A stretch of 64,000 nt of DNA from Pseudomonas mandelii (GCF_024138395.1 NZ_JAMYDU010000001.1:372001-436000); one strand, 5' to 3'; shown: positions 25,685-35,394, counted from the first letter of the stretch. Made by a program: numbers and translations. The notes: generated by a model from the sequence alone, not told the origin.

Positions 25685-27187
25685 TCAGCGTTTAACCGAC
25701 AGATCCGTCTGAGTCATGCGGCTACGGATGGTAAACACACCATCCCCCGAGAGAATCGCGCTACGTGCAAACAGGCGCCCACTCTCCCAGTTCGAAAGCC
25801 CCAGTTCCGGCTTGTTCAGCGCGTACTGCCCATCGACCCAGCGGGTAATCCCGTTGCCGACAAAAGGTGCGTTGACCGCGTTGTAGAAACGCTCCTGCGA
25901 CGGGGCATCCTCACTGATCAGCGACACGGTGAATTGCGGGCTGTAGCGGTTGAACAAGGCGATGGCGTGGTCCAGGTCATCGACGATCTTCAGGCTGACT
26001 TCCGGGGTTTCTTCCCATTCCCACTCGCGCCCCAATTGATCCTCAGGCAGCGGTTCGGCCAACGCTTCGGTCTGATAGCCTTCGGCGCGGTACACCTCGA
26101 CGCTCGCGGTTTGCCAATCGGCCGGCAAACAAGGTTCGTTGCCCTCAACGATATGCAACTTGCAGCCCTGGCCCCGAGCGGTGCCGGCCTGTTGCAGCGC
26201 GTCGAGAAACAACGGCACCAGTTCGCCGGCGCGATCGCGGTGGATCAGGCAAACGTTGAGGGTGTTGCAGACTTTGCGGTCCAGCGAGTTGCGCACCACG
26301 GCGGCAAAGCGCCGGGCATCGGCGTCCTGGTCGGCGATCAGCCAGGCGCCACCGGTGCCGTGCAGGCTGACGGCAGTGCCGGCCTGCTGGGCGATGCTGC
26401 CCAACTGGCTGACTGCACGTCCCGAACCACGGGCCACGGCCAATGACAGGCGTCGGTCGGCGAACATCGCCCAACCGGCGGCGTGATTGACGCTTTCCAC
26501 CAGCGACACCGCGCCGATCGGCAATCCGGCATCGCTCAGCGCCGGATTCAATGCATGGGTGACGATGGCCTGGGCGGTGCCCAACGCATCGCTGCCAATG
26601 CGCAGCACCGCCGTGTTGCCCGTGCGCAAAACACCGGCGGCGTCGGCAAAGACATTCGGCCGGCCTTCGAACACGAACGCGACGATGCCCAATGGCGACA
26701 CCACTTGCTCGACTTTCCAGCCGTCATGCTCGACGCAGCTCACGACCTTGCCGCGGGTGGCCGGTGCATCGCGCCAGGCGCGCAGGCCGGCGATCATGTC
26801 GCGGCGCATGCGCTCATCGGCGAGCAACCGCGTGGTGGAACGCCCGCGTGCCTTGGCCCGCTCGATGTCAGTGAGGTTGGCGGCCGCAATCAGGGCCCAG
26901 CATTCCGGAGTTTCCAGGCGTTGCGCAAAGCGATCGAAGAACTCGCTAATGGCCTGATCCGAGACACTGGACATCGCCGCGAACGCCGCTTCGGCGCGCT
27001 CGATGGCGACTGCCGCTGCGTGCTGATCCGCCACGGGAATCAGCAACAATTCGCCGCTGACCTGCTCCACCAGCAGATGGTCGCCGGGCTGAAAGCGCGC
27101 CGCCAGTTCGGGGCTGACGACAGTGACACGATTACCGGCAAAAGGGATCGGCGTACCAGCGACTAGACGTTCGAGCGCGAGAGACAT
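25685..27187 (-). CDS. ProA-like aldehyde dehydrogenase
   Basis: 500 aa, ~80 longer than canonical glutamate-5-semialdehyde dehydrogenase (ProA). The core resembles ProA: SPLGIVAFVFEGRPNVFADAAGVLRTGNTAVLRIGS, the catalytic Cys in DRKVCNTLNVCLIH (~300), and VNAPFVGNGITRWVDGQY with substrate residues. An N-terminal ~65-residue extension (TVVSPELAARFQPGDHLLVEQVSGELLLI) precedes the dehydrogenase fold. No proB is adjacent. It is therefore probably a paralogue reducing an acyl phosphate or oxidising a different semialdehyde; the substrate is unknown. Confidence 0.8.
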   Translation of the reverse strand: MSLALERLVAGTPIPFAGNRVTVVSPELAARFQPGDHLLVEQVSGELLLIPVADQHAAAVAIERAEAAFAAMSSVSDQAISEFFDRFAQRLETPECWALIAAANLTDIERAKARGRSTTRLLADERMRRDMIAGLRAWRDAPATRGKVVSCVEHDGWKVEQVVSPLGIVAFVFEGRPNVFADAAGVLRTGNTAVLRIGSDALGTAQAIVTHALNPALSDAGLPIGAVSLVESVNHAAGWAMFADRRLSLAVARGSGRAVSQLGSIAQQAGTAVSLHGTGGAWLIADQDADARRFAAVVRNSLDRKVCNTLNVCLIHRDRAGELVPLFLDALQQAGTARGQGCKLHIVEGNEPCLPADWQTASVEVYRAEGYQTEALAEPLPEDQLGREWEWEETPEVSLKIVDDLDHAIALFNRYSPQFTVSLISEDAPSQERFYNAVNAPFVGNGITRWVDGQYALNKPELGLSNWESGRLFARSAILSGDGVFTIRSRMTQTDLSVKR

Positions 27188-27270
27188 GAAACGGTTTCAC
27201 CATGCAGGGGAGCGGCCAGAAAATGTATAGGAAAATCCGTGGAGCGTCATTCACCGGGGCGCAATGGCGG

Positions 27271-28389
27271 TTACTTTTTCGCCAGTCGAAATACATCTTG
27301 CTCCAGGCGATTGCTCCCCGGTTTGCGCCACGCGGCGTTCGCGTCATAAACCACCAGCAGCAAGGGCTCTTCTACGCCGGCGGTGCTGATAAAGGTCAGT
27401 CCTTCGGCATGATCGCAGCCTTTATCCCCTCCTTGCCCGTAGGGAACCTCCAGGACCGGCGTCAATTGTTCGCTGTAGACAAAACTCTCATCTGTTGGCC
27501 TGGCGCCGCCCTGCCAGCGAAATACGCTGACAGGCCCGTCGAGGTTCATCGTCGGCCCGGCCAGGATCAACATGTCGTCACCCTCGATGCATAAGTCCCT
27601 GACACCGAGTCCGCCCAACTGGAGAAAATGCTTTCGATATTTTCGCCCCCCAGGCCCGATTTTTTTCAGTGTCAGCGTGTGGGCGGTCTTGGGATGGTCC
27701 TCAGGTTCAATCTCCAGAACAATGGTCCAGCCCCGCAACACCGGCCCTCGCAACCCGATAAAAACACGTTTGCCGTTGATCTCTAGGCCTTCGGTATCGA
27801 ACCCGTTGTCCTTGCCGGGAATGTGCAGAAAGGCTCCCACATGCTCGTCGTCCTTGAGCTCATCGAGCAATTCGTTGCCCAGTTGATTACCGGCCAATTG
27901 GGCCGCGACTCGATCATCGCTGGCGGTGCCCTTCACCAAAGTGAACGTCCCGTTTTCTTCGACCACCGGAATCCGGGCCAGGAGAAAACGATTGCCATCG
28001 CTGCTGACCGTTGCCAGACGCTCGGCGTTTTTCTTCAGGGACTTGGTGCTATCGGGTTTTTTCCGTTTCAGGCTGTGAGACCCCACAATCCAGAGATACC
28101 CCGTGTCGCGGTCGTAGCTCATGCCTTCCAGGTCTGCCTCAACGAATTCTTCGCCATCCTTCGGGATGACCGGCAGCGCCAACAGGGACGCCAACGGGAA
28201 CTGTTTGTGCTGGTCAAACAGAAACTCGCCCGCATCGGTGCGCTCATGCAGGGTGAGGCGCTCCAGGCTCAAGGATTCATCATTGGCGACCCAGAGGGTA
28301 TTGCCTATCTGGACCACGGCAGACAACCCTTTGCGCACATGAGCGTCCGGCTCATTGAAGACTAGAAGCGCGGAACCGAATTTCACCAT
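27271..28389 (-). CDS. DUF3616 protein
   Basis: 372 aa, a probable beta-propeller-like protein of the DUF3616 family. Repeated blade-like segments include LSAVVQIGNTLWVANDES, EADLEGMSYDRDTGYLWIVGSHSLKR and NGFDTEGLEINGKRVFIGLRGPVLRGW. GCDHAEGLTF lies near the end. There is no signal peptide, so it is presumably cytosolic. The role is unknown. It stands alone between the ProA-like gene and the glutaminase, both in the same orientation but separated by ~85 bp each. Confidence 0.82.
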   Translation of the reverse strand: MVKFGSALLVFNEPDAHVRKGLSAVVQIGNTLWVANDESLSLERLTLHERTDAGEFLFDQHKQFPLASLLALPVIPKDGEEFVEADLEGMSYDRDTGYLWIVGSHSLKRKKPDSTKSLKKNAERLATVSSDGNRFLLARIPVVEENGTFTLVKGTASDDRVAAQLAGNQLGNELLDELKDDEHVGAFLHIPGKDNGFDTEGLEINGKRVFIGLRGPVLRGWTIVLEIEPEDHPKTAHTLTLKKIGPGGRKYRKHFLQLGGLGVRDLCIEGDDMLILAGPTMNLDGPVSVFRWQGGARPTDESFVYSEQLTPVLEVPYGQGGDKGCDHAEGLTFISTAGVEEPLLLVVYDANAAWRKPGSNRLEQDVFRLAKK

Positions 28390-28477
28390 GAAGTCACCTG
28401 CCCCTTCACCCGCTCGGGTGAGTCAAAGAATGCCTGCTTCACGGTAGCGGTCATCGGGCGCTAGTCAAGACAGGCCA

Positions 28478-29386
28478 TCAGAACACTGACCAGCCAATCC
28501 GCTGACTCAACAACTCCAGCGCCGCCATGCCGGCGAGGGAATTGCCGGCGGTGTTCAATTCCGGGGACCAGACGCACACCGTGAATTGCCCGGGCACCAC
28601 GGCGACGATGCCACCACCAACGCCGCTTTTGCCCGGCAGACCGACGCGATAGGCAAAGTTGCCGGCTTCGTCGTACAGCCCGCTGGTGGCCATGATCGAG
28701 TTGACTTGCTGGGTCTGGCGGGCGCTGAGGATCTGGGCGCCGCTGTGTTTGCAGAAACCGTCGTTGGCCAGAAAGCAGAACGTGCGGGCCAGATCCACGC
28801 AACTCATGCGCAGCGCGCAATGGCTGAAGTAGCTGCGCAGCACGGCTTCGACGTCGTTATGAAAGTTGCCGAACGATTGCATCAGATAAGCCATGGCCGC
28901 GTTGCGCGCGCGGTGCTGGTATTCCGACTCGGCGACCTTGCCGTCCACCATGACATTCGGGTTGCCGGACAAGCGCCGGACAAAATCGCGCATCGACAAC
29001 GCCGGCGCGGCAAAACGTGATTGGTTGATGTCGCAGATCACCAGCGCACCGGCGTTGATGAAGGGATTGCGCGGGCGCCCGCGCTCGAACTCCAGCTGCA
29101 CCAGCGAGTTAAACGGCTGGCCGGACGGCTCGTGGCCCAGGCGCTCCCAAATCGCTTCGCCGGAATGGTCGATGGCCTGCACCAGGCTGAATACCTTGGA
29201 AATACTCTGCACCGAGAACGGCGTGTCGGCGTCGCCGGCGCAAAACAACTCGCCGTCATTGCCATACACGGCAATGCCCAACTGATTGGACGGCACGGTG
29301 CCGAGGGCGGGAATGTAGTCAGCCACTTTGCCCTGACCGATCAACGGTCGGACTGCGTCAAGGATCTCGTTCAACAGCGCTTGCAT
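28478..29386 (-). CDS. glsB: Glutaminase
   Basis: 302 aa, matching serine-dependent beta-lactamase-fold glutaminases (~308). It hydrolyses Gln to Glu and ammonia in the cytosol. The SxxK catalytic pair is in [12 protein letters not shown] (~62-73). [35 protein letters not shown] and [17 protein letters not shown] are family blocks. The ATG at 29386 gives the conserved start MQALLNEIL; the longer frame to 29617 runs into the divergent promoter. Confidence 0.95.
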   Translation of the reverse strand: MQALLNEILDAVRPLIGQGKVADYIPALGTVPSNQLGIAVYGNDGELFCAGDADTPFSVQSISKVFSLVQAIDHSGEAIWERLGHEPSGQPFNSLVQLEFERGRPRNPFINAGALVICDINQSRFAAPALSMRDFVRRLSGNPNVMVDGKVAESEYQHRARNAAMAYLMQSFGNFHNDVEAVLRSYFSHCALRMSCVDLARTFCFLANDGFCKHSGAQILSARQTQQVNSIMATSGLYDEAGNFAYRVGLPGKSGVGGGIVAVVPGQFTVCVWSPELNTAGNSLAGMAALELLSQRIGWSVF

Positions 29387-29615
29387 GCCGGGTTCCGAAG
29401 TCTCGCCCCATGGGATTGCGGGGACACTGTCGCTAGACGCCCCAGGTCGGGGCTGAATCACAGTTTTGTATGGGAATGTATCTGTTGTGGCTCGGGATAC
29501 ATGAACTTGCGCCGGGCGACCTTTCGGACATACCACCCATACAGCAGGTTGCAACACTCCCGCCGTCCGCTGACCACCGGCAAAACCGGGTCGGCCCTTG
29601 CTCAGGAGTGTTGTC

Positions 29616-30239
29616 ATGATGACCCAAGTTCCCCGTTACCACGGCTGGTCGCTGTTTGGCCTGCTGTCCTTGCTGGTGCTGTTGATGACCGGCCTGATTC
29701 TGCTGCTCAACCCGGATCTGGTGGAGGCCACGCGCAGCGCCATTCGCGCCACCGCACGGACCTCGTTTGCGCTGTTTCTCGCCGCCTTCACCGCGTCGGC
29801 CCTCGCTGTGCTGGTGCCCTCGCCTTTCACCCGATCGCTGGTGCGCGAACGGCGGTTCCTCGGCCTGGCCTTCGCGTTTTCTCACCTGGTACACGCCATC
29901 CTGATCTACAGCTATGGCCAACTGAACCCCGAGTTCTGGCCCGGCCGGACCACGGTCGGCAACATCCCGGGTTCGGTCGGTTATCTGTTTATTTTGCTGA
30001 TGGCGCTGACCTCGTTCAAAACCACGACGCGGCTGATCGGCCCCAAAGCCTGGAAAGCGCTGCATGTGAGCGGTATGTGGGTGATCGCTGCGGTGTTCAT
30101 CTATTCCAACTTCAAACGCATCCCCCTGAGCGCCTGGTACGTGCTGCCGTTCGGCGTAATGTTTTCGGCGATCGTCATTCGGCTGCTGGGCAAGATTGCA
30201 CAGAAGTACAAACGGAGCCAGACCCGCGCCTATGTTTAA
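29616..30239 (+). CDS. Ferric-reductase-like transmembrane protein
   Basis: 207-aa membrane protein with six spans, resembling ferric-reductase-like/MsrQ haem-b membrane domains. The paired His in span 3 ([16 protein letters not shown]) and span 5 ([16 protein letters not shown]) could ligate haem. There is no FAD/NADPH domain, so it would need a partner. AGGAG precedes the ATG at 29616. It is divergent from the glutaminase. Confidence 0.72.
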   Translation: MMTQVPRYHGWSLFGLLSLLVLLMTGLILLLNPDLVEATRSAIRATARTSFALFLAAFTASALAVLVPSPFTRSLVRERRFLGLAFAFSHLVHAILIYSYGQLNPEFWPGRTTVGNIPGSVGYLFILLMALTSFKTTTRLIGPKAWKALHVSGMWVIAAVFIYSNFKRIPLSAWYVLPFGVMFSAIVIRLLGKIAQKYKRSQTRAYV

Positions 30240-30253
30240 CCCTCTGGCCGACC

Positions 30254-30400
30254 GTAGCAGCTGCCGAGCCCGCGAGGCTGCGTTCGGCTGCGAAGCAGTC
30301 GCGAAATCAGCCGATGCGGTCTTTCAGGTAAACCGCGCACACCGGGTTTGCGACTGCTTCGCAGCCGAACGCAGCCTCGCGCTGCTCGGCAGCTGCTACA
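30254..30400. repeat. Inverted repeat, GTAGCAGCTG family
   Basis: GTAGCAGCTGCCGAGCCCGCG opposite CTCGGCAGCTGCTAC, with mirrored GGCTGCGTTCGGCTGCGAAGC arms. Confidence 0.92.
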
Positions 30401-30442
30401 GGTGATTGCCCGCCACCGATCAAATTCACAGAGATCAAACCC

Positions 30443-30958
30443 ATGAACACCTCCCTTTCATCAGCCATCAAAAGCCTGCACCTGAACCTCGACCGTGCCG
30501 GCAACTGGATTGCCCCTCTGACCTTGCGATTGTTCCTGGCCTGGGAGTTTTTCGAGTCAGGCCTGGAAAAATGGAACGGCCAGAACTGGTTCGCCGACAT
30601 CCAGCACCGCTTCCCGTTTCCCTTCAACCACGTGCCGGCCACGCTGAACTGGGAACTGGCGATGTGGGCCGAACTGATCTGCGCCCTCGCCCTGCTGGTG
30701 GGCCTGGGGACGCGCCTTTCGTCCATCATTCTGATCGTGGTCACGATCGTCGCGACCGCTGCCGTTCACTGGCCGGCCGATTGGTCTACATTGAGTGAAC
30801 TTGCCCAGGGTTATGCCATCAGCAATAAAGGCTACGGCAACTTCAAACTGCCGCTGATCTACCTTGCAGCCTTCATGCCGTTGTTGCTCTCGGGGGCAGG
30901 CAAACTCAGCGTGGACGCGCTGTTGGCTCGATACTTCTGGCGGCGTAGTCACTGCTGA
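30443..30958 (+). CDS. DoxX family membrane protein
   Basis: 171 aa with four spans: [52 protein letters not shown] and [16 protein letters not shown]. The [17 protein letters not shown] region is the DoxX signature. Members are linked to thiosulfate:quinone or other membrane redox roles, but no specific activity can be read here. It lies 47 bp upstream of the dienelactone hydrolase in the same direction, so they may be cotranscribed. Confidence 0.87.
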   Translation: MNTSLSSAIKSLHLNLDRAGNWIAPLTLRLFLAWEFFESGLEKWNGQNWFADIQHRFPFPFNHVPATLNWELAMWAELICALALLVGLGTRLSSIILIVVTIVATAAVHWPADWSTLSELAQGYAISNKGYGNFKLPLIYLAAFMPLLLSGAGKLSVDALLARYFWRRSHC

Positions 30959-31005
30959 TACGCCAGCGTCTCGGTAACTCACCCAACTTATGTAAAGGAG
31001 CCATC

Positions 31006-31704
31006 ATGAGCGTAACCACCCAATGGATCGAGATCACCAGCGCCGAGGGCACATTCGGCGCTTACCTGGCCATCCCCCATACCCGTAAAGGTCCGGGGAT
31101 TGTGCTGATTCAGGAAATCTTCGGCGTCAACGAACACATCCGCTCGGTCGCCGAGCAATACGCCGCCGACGGCTACCTGGTCATCGCGCCGGATCTGTTC
31201 TGGCGCAACGGCCACCGTATCGAACTGGGCTACGACGAAACGGGTTGGAAACGCGCCGTCGAACTGATGAACGCCACCGATACCAAAAAAGCGCAGGCCG
31301 ACATCAAACTGGCCATCGACGCCCTGAAAGCACAGCCGGGGCTGGACGGCAGAATCGCTTCTATCGGTTTCTGCTTCGGCGGCATGCTCTCGTACAACAC
31401 CGCGGCCAATGGTTTCGTCGATGTGGCAATCGCCTACTACGGCGGCGGCATTCAGAACCAATTGGATCGAGCCGATGAAATCAAAGTGCCCGTGCTGATG
31501 CACTTCGGCGAACAGGACAGCCACATCCCCATCGACGCCGTGAAACAAATCGCCGAGCGTTTCGAGTTCAACGACGACGTCGATATCGAGGTTTATCCGG
31601 GGGCCGAACATGGCTTCAACTGCTCACACCGTGACAGCTACAACCAGCGGGCGGCGGTAGAGGCACATGGCAATACGTTGCTGTTTTTGAGTCAGAACCT
31701 ATAA
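31006..31704 (+). CDS. Dienelactone hydrolase family protein
   Basis: 232-aa alpha/beta hydrolase. The nucleophile Cys lies in GFCFGG (res ~122-127), the acid Asp in FGEQDSHIP (~170) and the His in GAEHGFNC (~202), the Cys-Asp-His triad of ClcD-like enzymes. Family IQEIFGVNEHIR is near the start. Substrates are lactones or esters; no chlorocatechol pathway is nearby, so a general role is likelier. AAAGGAG precedes the ATG. Confidence 0.92.
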   Translation: MSVTTQWIEITSAEGTFGAYLAIPHTRKGPGIVLIQEIFGVNEHIRSVAEQYAADGYLVIAPDLFWRNGHRIELGYDETGWKRAVELMNATDTKKAQADIKLAIDALKAQPGLDGRIASIGFCFGGMLSYNTAANGFVDVAIAYYGGGIQNQLDRADEIKVPVLMHFGEQDSHIPIDAVKQIAERFEFNDDVDIEVYPGAEHGFNCSHRDSYNQRAAVEAHGNTLLFLSQNL

Positions 31705-31765
31705 GGCCTGATCGCCGGGGTTGGCGACATAAACAATCGGTGAGCATTCAATCCCGGAAACCAGC

Positions 31766-32953
31766 ATGGACAAACTCTCGAAACCCAGACCGGCCTCAGT
31801 CCGTATCCCCTCCACGGTCTGGGCCCTGGGTTTTGTCAGCCTGTTCATGGACCTGTCTTCAGAGCTGGTACACAGCCTGCTGCCGATATTTCTGGTCACG
31901 ACCTTGGGCGCGAGCGCGTTGACCGTCGGCGTGATCGAGGGCATCGCCGAAGCGACCGCGATGCTGACCAAGATTTTCTCCGGGGCCATCAGCGACTTTA
32001 TCGGCCGGCGCAAAGGCCTGCTGTTGATGGGCTACGGTCTGGCAGCTTTGTCGAAACCGCTCTTTCCCCTCGCGCAGTCGGTGGAGGTGGTGTTCACCGC
32101 GCGTTTTCTGGATCGCATCGGCAAAGGTATTCGCGGCGCGCCGCGCGATGCGCTGGTCGCCGATATTGCACCCGCCGAAATCCGTGGCGCCTGCTTTGGC
32201 TTGCGCCAATCGATGGACACCGTGGGCGCCATTCTTGGCCCGATCCTGGCTATCGTGCTGATGCTCTGGCTCGGGCAGATCCATCTGGTGTTGTGGTTTG
32301 CGGTGATCCCGGCGGTGATCTCAGTGGCGCTGATTGTCGGCGGGGTAAAAGAACCGACCGCAGCCGCTGGCGAACGCGCCTTTCGCTCGCCCATTCACTG
32401 GAAGGTTCTGCGGGATTTTTCCCGTGGTTACTGGTGGGTGGTGATCATCGGCGGACTCTTCACGCTGGCCCGTTTCAGCGAAGCCTTTTTGGTATTGAAA
32501 GCACAGCAAACAGGCCTGACGGCCACTTGGGTGCCGATGGTGATGGTGGTCATGTCGCTGCTCTATGCGGTATCCGCCTACCCCGCCGGTTGGCTGTCAG
32601 ATCGAATCAGCCGCACCAAAGTGTTGTGCATCGGCATCGTCCTGCTGATCCTGGCGGACCTGTTATTGGCGCAAGCGGATTCGATCATGACCATGCTCGC
32701 GGGAGTGGCCCTGTGGGGCCTGCATATGGGTTTCAGCCAAGGGATTCTCGCGACGCTGATCGCCGACACCGCGCCCGAACATCTCAGAGGCACGGCCTTC
32801 GGCCTGTTCAATCTGATCAGCGGCGTGTGCCTGTTGATCGCCAGTGTGCTGGCCGGCGCGCTGTGGGAGACCTCGGGCTCGGCGAGTACTTTCATCGTCG
32901 GGGCGGGGCTGGCGGCTGCGGCGTTGTTGTTGCTTGTGTTGCGTAAGCCCTAA
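31766..32953 (+). CDS. MFS transporter
   Basis: 395 aa, 12 spans. SDFIGRRKGLLLMGYG (loop 2-3) and the strongly conserved DRIGKGIRGAPRDALVADIAP are visible; this latter block marks a subfamily of small-molecule efflux-type MFS proteins of unknown substrate. LSDRISRTKVL lies in the second half. It follows the dienelactone hydrolase by 61 bp, possibly a shared transcript. Confidence 0.88.
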   Translation: MDKLSKPRPASVRIPSTVWALGFVSLFMDLSSELVHSLLPIFLVTTLGASALTVGVIEGIAEATAMLTKIFSGAISDFIGRRKGLLLMGYGLAALSKPLFPLAQSVEVVFTARFLDRIGKGIRGAPRDALVADIAPAEIRGACFGLRQSMDTVGAILGPILAIVLMLWLGQIHLVLWFAVIPAVISVALIVGGVKEPTAAAGERAFRSPIHWKVLRDFSRGYWWVVIIGGLFTLARFSEAFLVLKAQQTGLTATWVPMVMVVMSLLYAVSAYPAGWLSDRISRTKVLCIGIVLLILADLLLAQADSIMTMLAGVALWGLHMGFSQGILATLIADTAPEHLRGTAFGLFNLISGVCLLIASVLAGALWETSGSASTFIVGAGLAAAALLLLVLRKP

Positions 32954-32997
32954 TGCTAGTAAATCAAGCCGCGACGCACGCTTTGTAGCAGACCCGC

Positions 32998-34017
32998 TCA
33001 ACTGCCCTCATTAGCGTATGCTTCTTCAAAGAAGTAATCCTTCCAGCTGGCAGCCTTGTTTTTCAGCACACCGAGTTCCTGGAGTTTTTCGGCGTAGATG
33101 AAGGTGCGCTGGGGCACGACGGTGAAGTCGATTTCAGGATCGGCGACAATTTTCTCAACCAGTGGCAGCGCCAGCTTCGATTGTTCCACCCGGATATAGG
33201 TCTGGGCGGCTGCGGGTTTATCGGCCTTGATTATTTTCTCGGCCTCGGCGAGTGCCGCGTAAAACGCCTTGTAGGTTTTCGGATTTTCGTCATGGAATTT
33301 CTCGGTGGTGTACAGCACGTTAAACGTGGCCTGGCCACCCAATACGTCGTAGGAACTCAGCACCTTGTGCACGTTGGGACTCTCCAGCTCCTGATATTGG
33401 AACGGCGGACTGGAGAAATGTGAGTTGATCTCTGAACCGCCGGCAATCAGCGCCGTCGTCGCATCCGGATGGGCGAGGCTGATCGAGATGTCGTCAAATT
33501 TTTTGAAGTTTTGCGCACCAAACTGTTTCGCCGTTTCGATTTGTAAAGTGCGCGACTGGAAACCTACCCCTGCTGCCGGCACCGCGATGCGGTCCTTTTC
33601 GGTGAAGTCCTTGAGGCTTTTTACGTTCGGATTATTGGTCAGCAGGTAATTGGGCATCGACCCCAGCGAGGCGATGGCCTTGACGTTTTGTTTGCCCTTG
33701 GTCCGGTCCCAGATCGTCAGCATCGGCGGCACGCCTGCCGACACCACATCCAGCGCACCGGCCAAGAGCGCCTCATTCATCGCCGTGGCACCCGAAATGC
33801 TGTTCCAGTCGACCTTGATGTCGAGGCCCTGCTCCTTGCCATGTTTCTCGATGAGCTGCTGATCGCGCACCACATCCAGGATCAGGTAACCGATACCAAA
33901 TTGCTGGGCAATGCTGATTTTGCCTTCAGCCTGAGCGCCGGGGCTGAGTAACGCACTCACCGCAGCCACGGAGGCTGCCAACAGCGTCAATGCGGAGCGT
34001 TTGAAAGGAGTCGCCAT
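32998..34017 (-). CDS. ABC transporter substrate-binding protein, nitrate/sulfonate type
   Basis: 339 aa, SsuA/NMT1-like. A Sec signal peptide (MATPFKRSALTLLAASVAAVSALLSPGAQA, cleavage near 30) precedes a two-lobed binding fold (SIAQQFGIGYLILDVVRDQQL, NEALLAGALDVVSAGVPPML, DATTALIAGGSEINSHFSSPPFQYQE). The internal ATG at 34017 gives the signal peptide; the start at 34047 adds unrelated residues. No ATPase or permease gene is next to it, so it is an orphan that must share a transporter. The downstream neighbour on the same strand is nothing obvious; a Mop gene lies upstream. Confidence 0.9.
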   Translation of the reverse strand: MATPFKRSALTLLAASVAAVSALLSPGAQAEGKISIAQQFGIGYLILDVVRDQQLIEKHGKEQGLDIKVDWNSISGATAMNEALLAGALDVVSAGVPPMLTIWDRTKGKQNVKAIASLGSMPNYLLTNNPNVKSLKDFTEKDRIAVPAAGVGFQSRTLQIETAKQFGAQNFKKFDDISISLAHPDATTALIAGGSEINSHFSSPPFQYQELESPNVHKVLSSYDVLGGQATFNVLYTTEKFHDENPKTYKAFYAALAEAEKIIKADKPAAAQTYIRVEQSKLALPLVEKIVADPEIDFTVVPQRTFIYAEKLQELGVLKNKAASWKDYFFEEAYANEGS

Positions 34018-34074
34018 GAAAACCTCAACGTTATGGAAAGTGAGCACAATGCCGGTAAGTCAAGACGTAGAACC

Positions 34075-34166
34075 TGTGGGAGCGTGGCTTGCCCGCGAAG
34101 AACGATGACGCGTAATACCTGAAAAAACTGCGGTGCATTCTTCGCGGGCAAGCCACGCTCCCACAG
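34075..34166. repeat. REP pair, GTGGGAGCGTGG variant
   Basis: GTGGGAGCGTGGCTTGCCCGC opposite GCGGGCAAGCCACGCTCCCAC, between the Mop and binding-protein genes. Confidence 0.93.
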
Positions 34167-34191
34167 GATTTTCGTCGCTCACATTTCAATT

Positions 34192-34407
34192 TCAGAGCTT
34201 GGCGATCGACACCTCGGTGGATTTGACGAAGGCAATCACCTCGCTCCCCACTTTCAATTCAAGGTCGCGCACCGAACGGGTGGTAATCACCGAGGTGACG
34301 ATCCCGGAAGCGGTTTGCACATCGATTTCGGACACCACTTCACCCGCTACTATTTCCTTGATGACACCCTTGAACTGGTTCCGGACATTGATCGCTTTGA
34401 TGGTCAT
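34192..34407 (-). CDS. Molybdenum-pterin/molybdate-binding (TOBE) protein
   Basis: 71-aa single TOBE (Mop) domain. INVRNQFKGVIKEIVAGEVVSEIDVQTASGIVTSVITTRSVRDLELKVGSEVIAFVKSTEV, read in part, matches the ~68-residue molbindins that store molybdate as hexamers. CAGGAAG precedes the ATG. No modABC genes are in the window. Upstream is an unusually AT-rich stretch with a dyad that could be its control region. Confidence 0.92.
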   Translation of the reverse strand: MTIKAINVRNQFKGVIKEIVAGEVVSEIDVQTASGIVTSVITTRSVRDLELKVGSEVIAFVKSTEVSIAKL

Positions 34408-34500
34408 GATGAGGCTTCCTGTCTGGTGTCGGGCGCATCCGCATGGATGTGCAGGCCCTCAAAGTGCACCACCCGAACCAGCAGCAAAAGGAATATATAG

Positions 34501-34534
34501 TTATCTATTTATTCCTTAATAGAATATTAGATAA
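34501..34534. promoter_or_regulatory. AT-rich dyad upstream of the Mop gene
   Basis: The arms TTATCTATTTATTC and GAATATTAGATAA are near-perfect inverted copies around a ~7-base spacer, inside a ~100-bp almost G/C-free stretch (34490-34590) in an otherwise GC-rich window. It lies ~95 bp upstream of the Mop ATG. It could be an operator or UP-like promoter region. Confidence 0.45.
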
Positions 34535-34607
34535 ATAATAAAATCGAATTAACAAATAGAATATAAGTATTTATCGTTATAAAAACATCAACGTCGACCA
34601 ACAATCC

Positions 34608-34705
34608 CATCGCGAGCAGGCTCGCTCCCTCAGTTTGATTACCGCCTCACACAAATACCGCGCCGAACCAAATACCCTGTGGGAGCGAGCCTGCTCGCGA
34701 TGAGG
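34608..34705. repeat. REP pair, GCGAGCAGGCTCGC family
   Basis: TCGCGAGCAGGCTCGCTCCC opposite GGGAGCGAGCCTGCTCGCGA, in the 370-bp gap between the Mop and LysE genes. Confidence 0.9.
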
Positions 34706-34776
34706 CCCTCACATAAGTCTCGCCGGTGCAGATGATGCCGGCGTGCGACCACACCGGCCCCCCTCGACCCTTCGGC

Positions 34777-35394
34777 TTATTGAACCAGTTGTCGGATCCC
34801 CAGTGCCAAAATCAAACTGCCACAGAGTCGATCAATTGCCTTTTTACTCCTTCGATACCCTGATGCGATCTCAGGTTGCGAAAGAGCGATTGCGACCACG
34901 CCATACCAAGTCATCGAAACCACCACTACGACCGCCAGCATCGATAAAAACGTGCCTGGCGAAACGTGGGCCGGGGCTGCCGCTGAAAAAATAGCGGCGT
35001 AAAAGGCCATGGATTTAGGGTTCCCGATATTCGTAACGACCCCTTGAATGAATGACTGCCGAAAGTTTCCGACAACAGCATTGTTACAAGGGGCAGGCGC
35101 ACCCTTCCCGGCCTTGATCAAGAGTCGCAATCCAAACCACATCAGATAGGCGGCCCCCAGAACTTTTACGATCAGCGCCGCCCAAGGGAACGCAGCAAAT
35201 ACAACGCCGATACCCGCAATTGCACAGGTGGCCCAGATTAAGTTGACCAATACGATCCCTGCGACCAGGGCCAATGCTTCTGACCGCGTAGCCGCCACCG
35301 CTTTGTGGACCACTGCAACGAAATTTGGCCCTGGAATAACGACACCAGCCAGGTAAACCAAAAAAACTGTTAATACGGCGGGACCATCGATCAT
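34777..35394 (-). CDS. LysE/RhtB family amino-acid exporter
   Basis: 205 aa, six spans. The signature N-terminus FLVYLAGVVIPGPNFVAVV (with the conserved PGPN), the span after GLRLLIKAG, and VTNIGNPKSMAFYAAIF (conserved N-P-K) are intact. Members expel amino acids or homoserine lactones. AAGGA six bases before the ATG at 35394 favours it over the ATG at 35400. This is a complete copy, unlike the remnant at 4030. Confidence 0.92.
   Translation of the reverse strand: MIDGPAVLTVFLVYLAGVVIPGPNFVAVVHKAVAATRSEALALVAGIVLVNLIWATCAIAGIGVVFAAFPWAALIVKVLGAAYLMWFGLRLLIKAGKGAPAPCNNAVVGNFRQSFIQGVVTNIGNPKSMAFYAAIFSAAAPAHVSPGTFLSMLAVVVVVSMTWYGVVAIALSQPEIASGYRRSKKAIDRLCGSLILALGIRQLVQ

Noticed and set aside
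25430..26446. 338-codon plus-strand frame including the REP at 25569
   Set aside because: The start is upstream of REP DNA and the rest is the mirror of the ProA-like gene.
29021..30331. 436-codon plus-strand frame across the glutaminase and ferric-reductase genes
   Set aside because: It crosses two well-supported genes on different strands and contains translated repeat sequence at its end.
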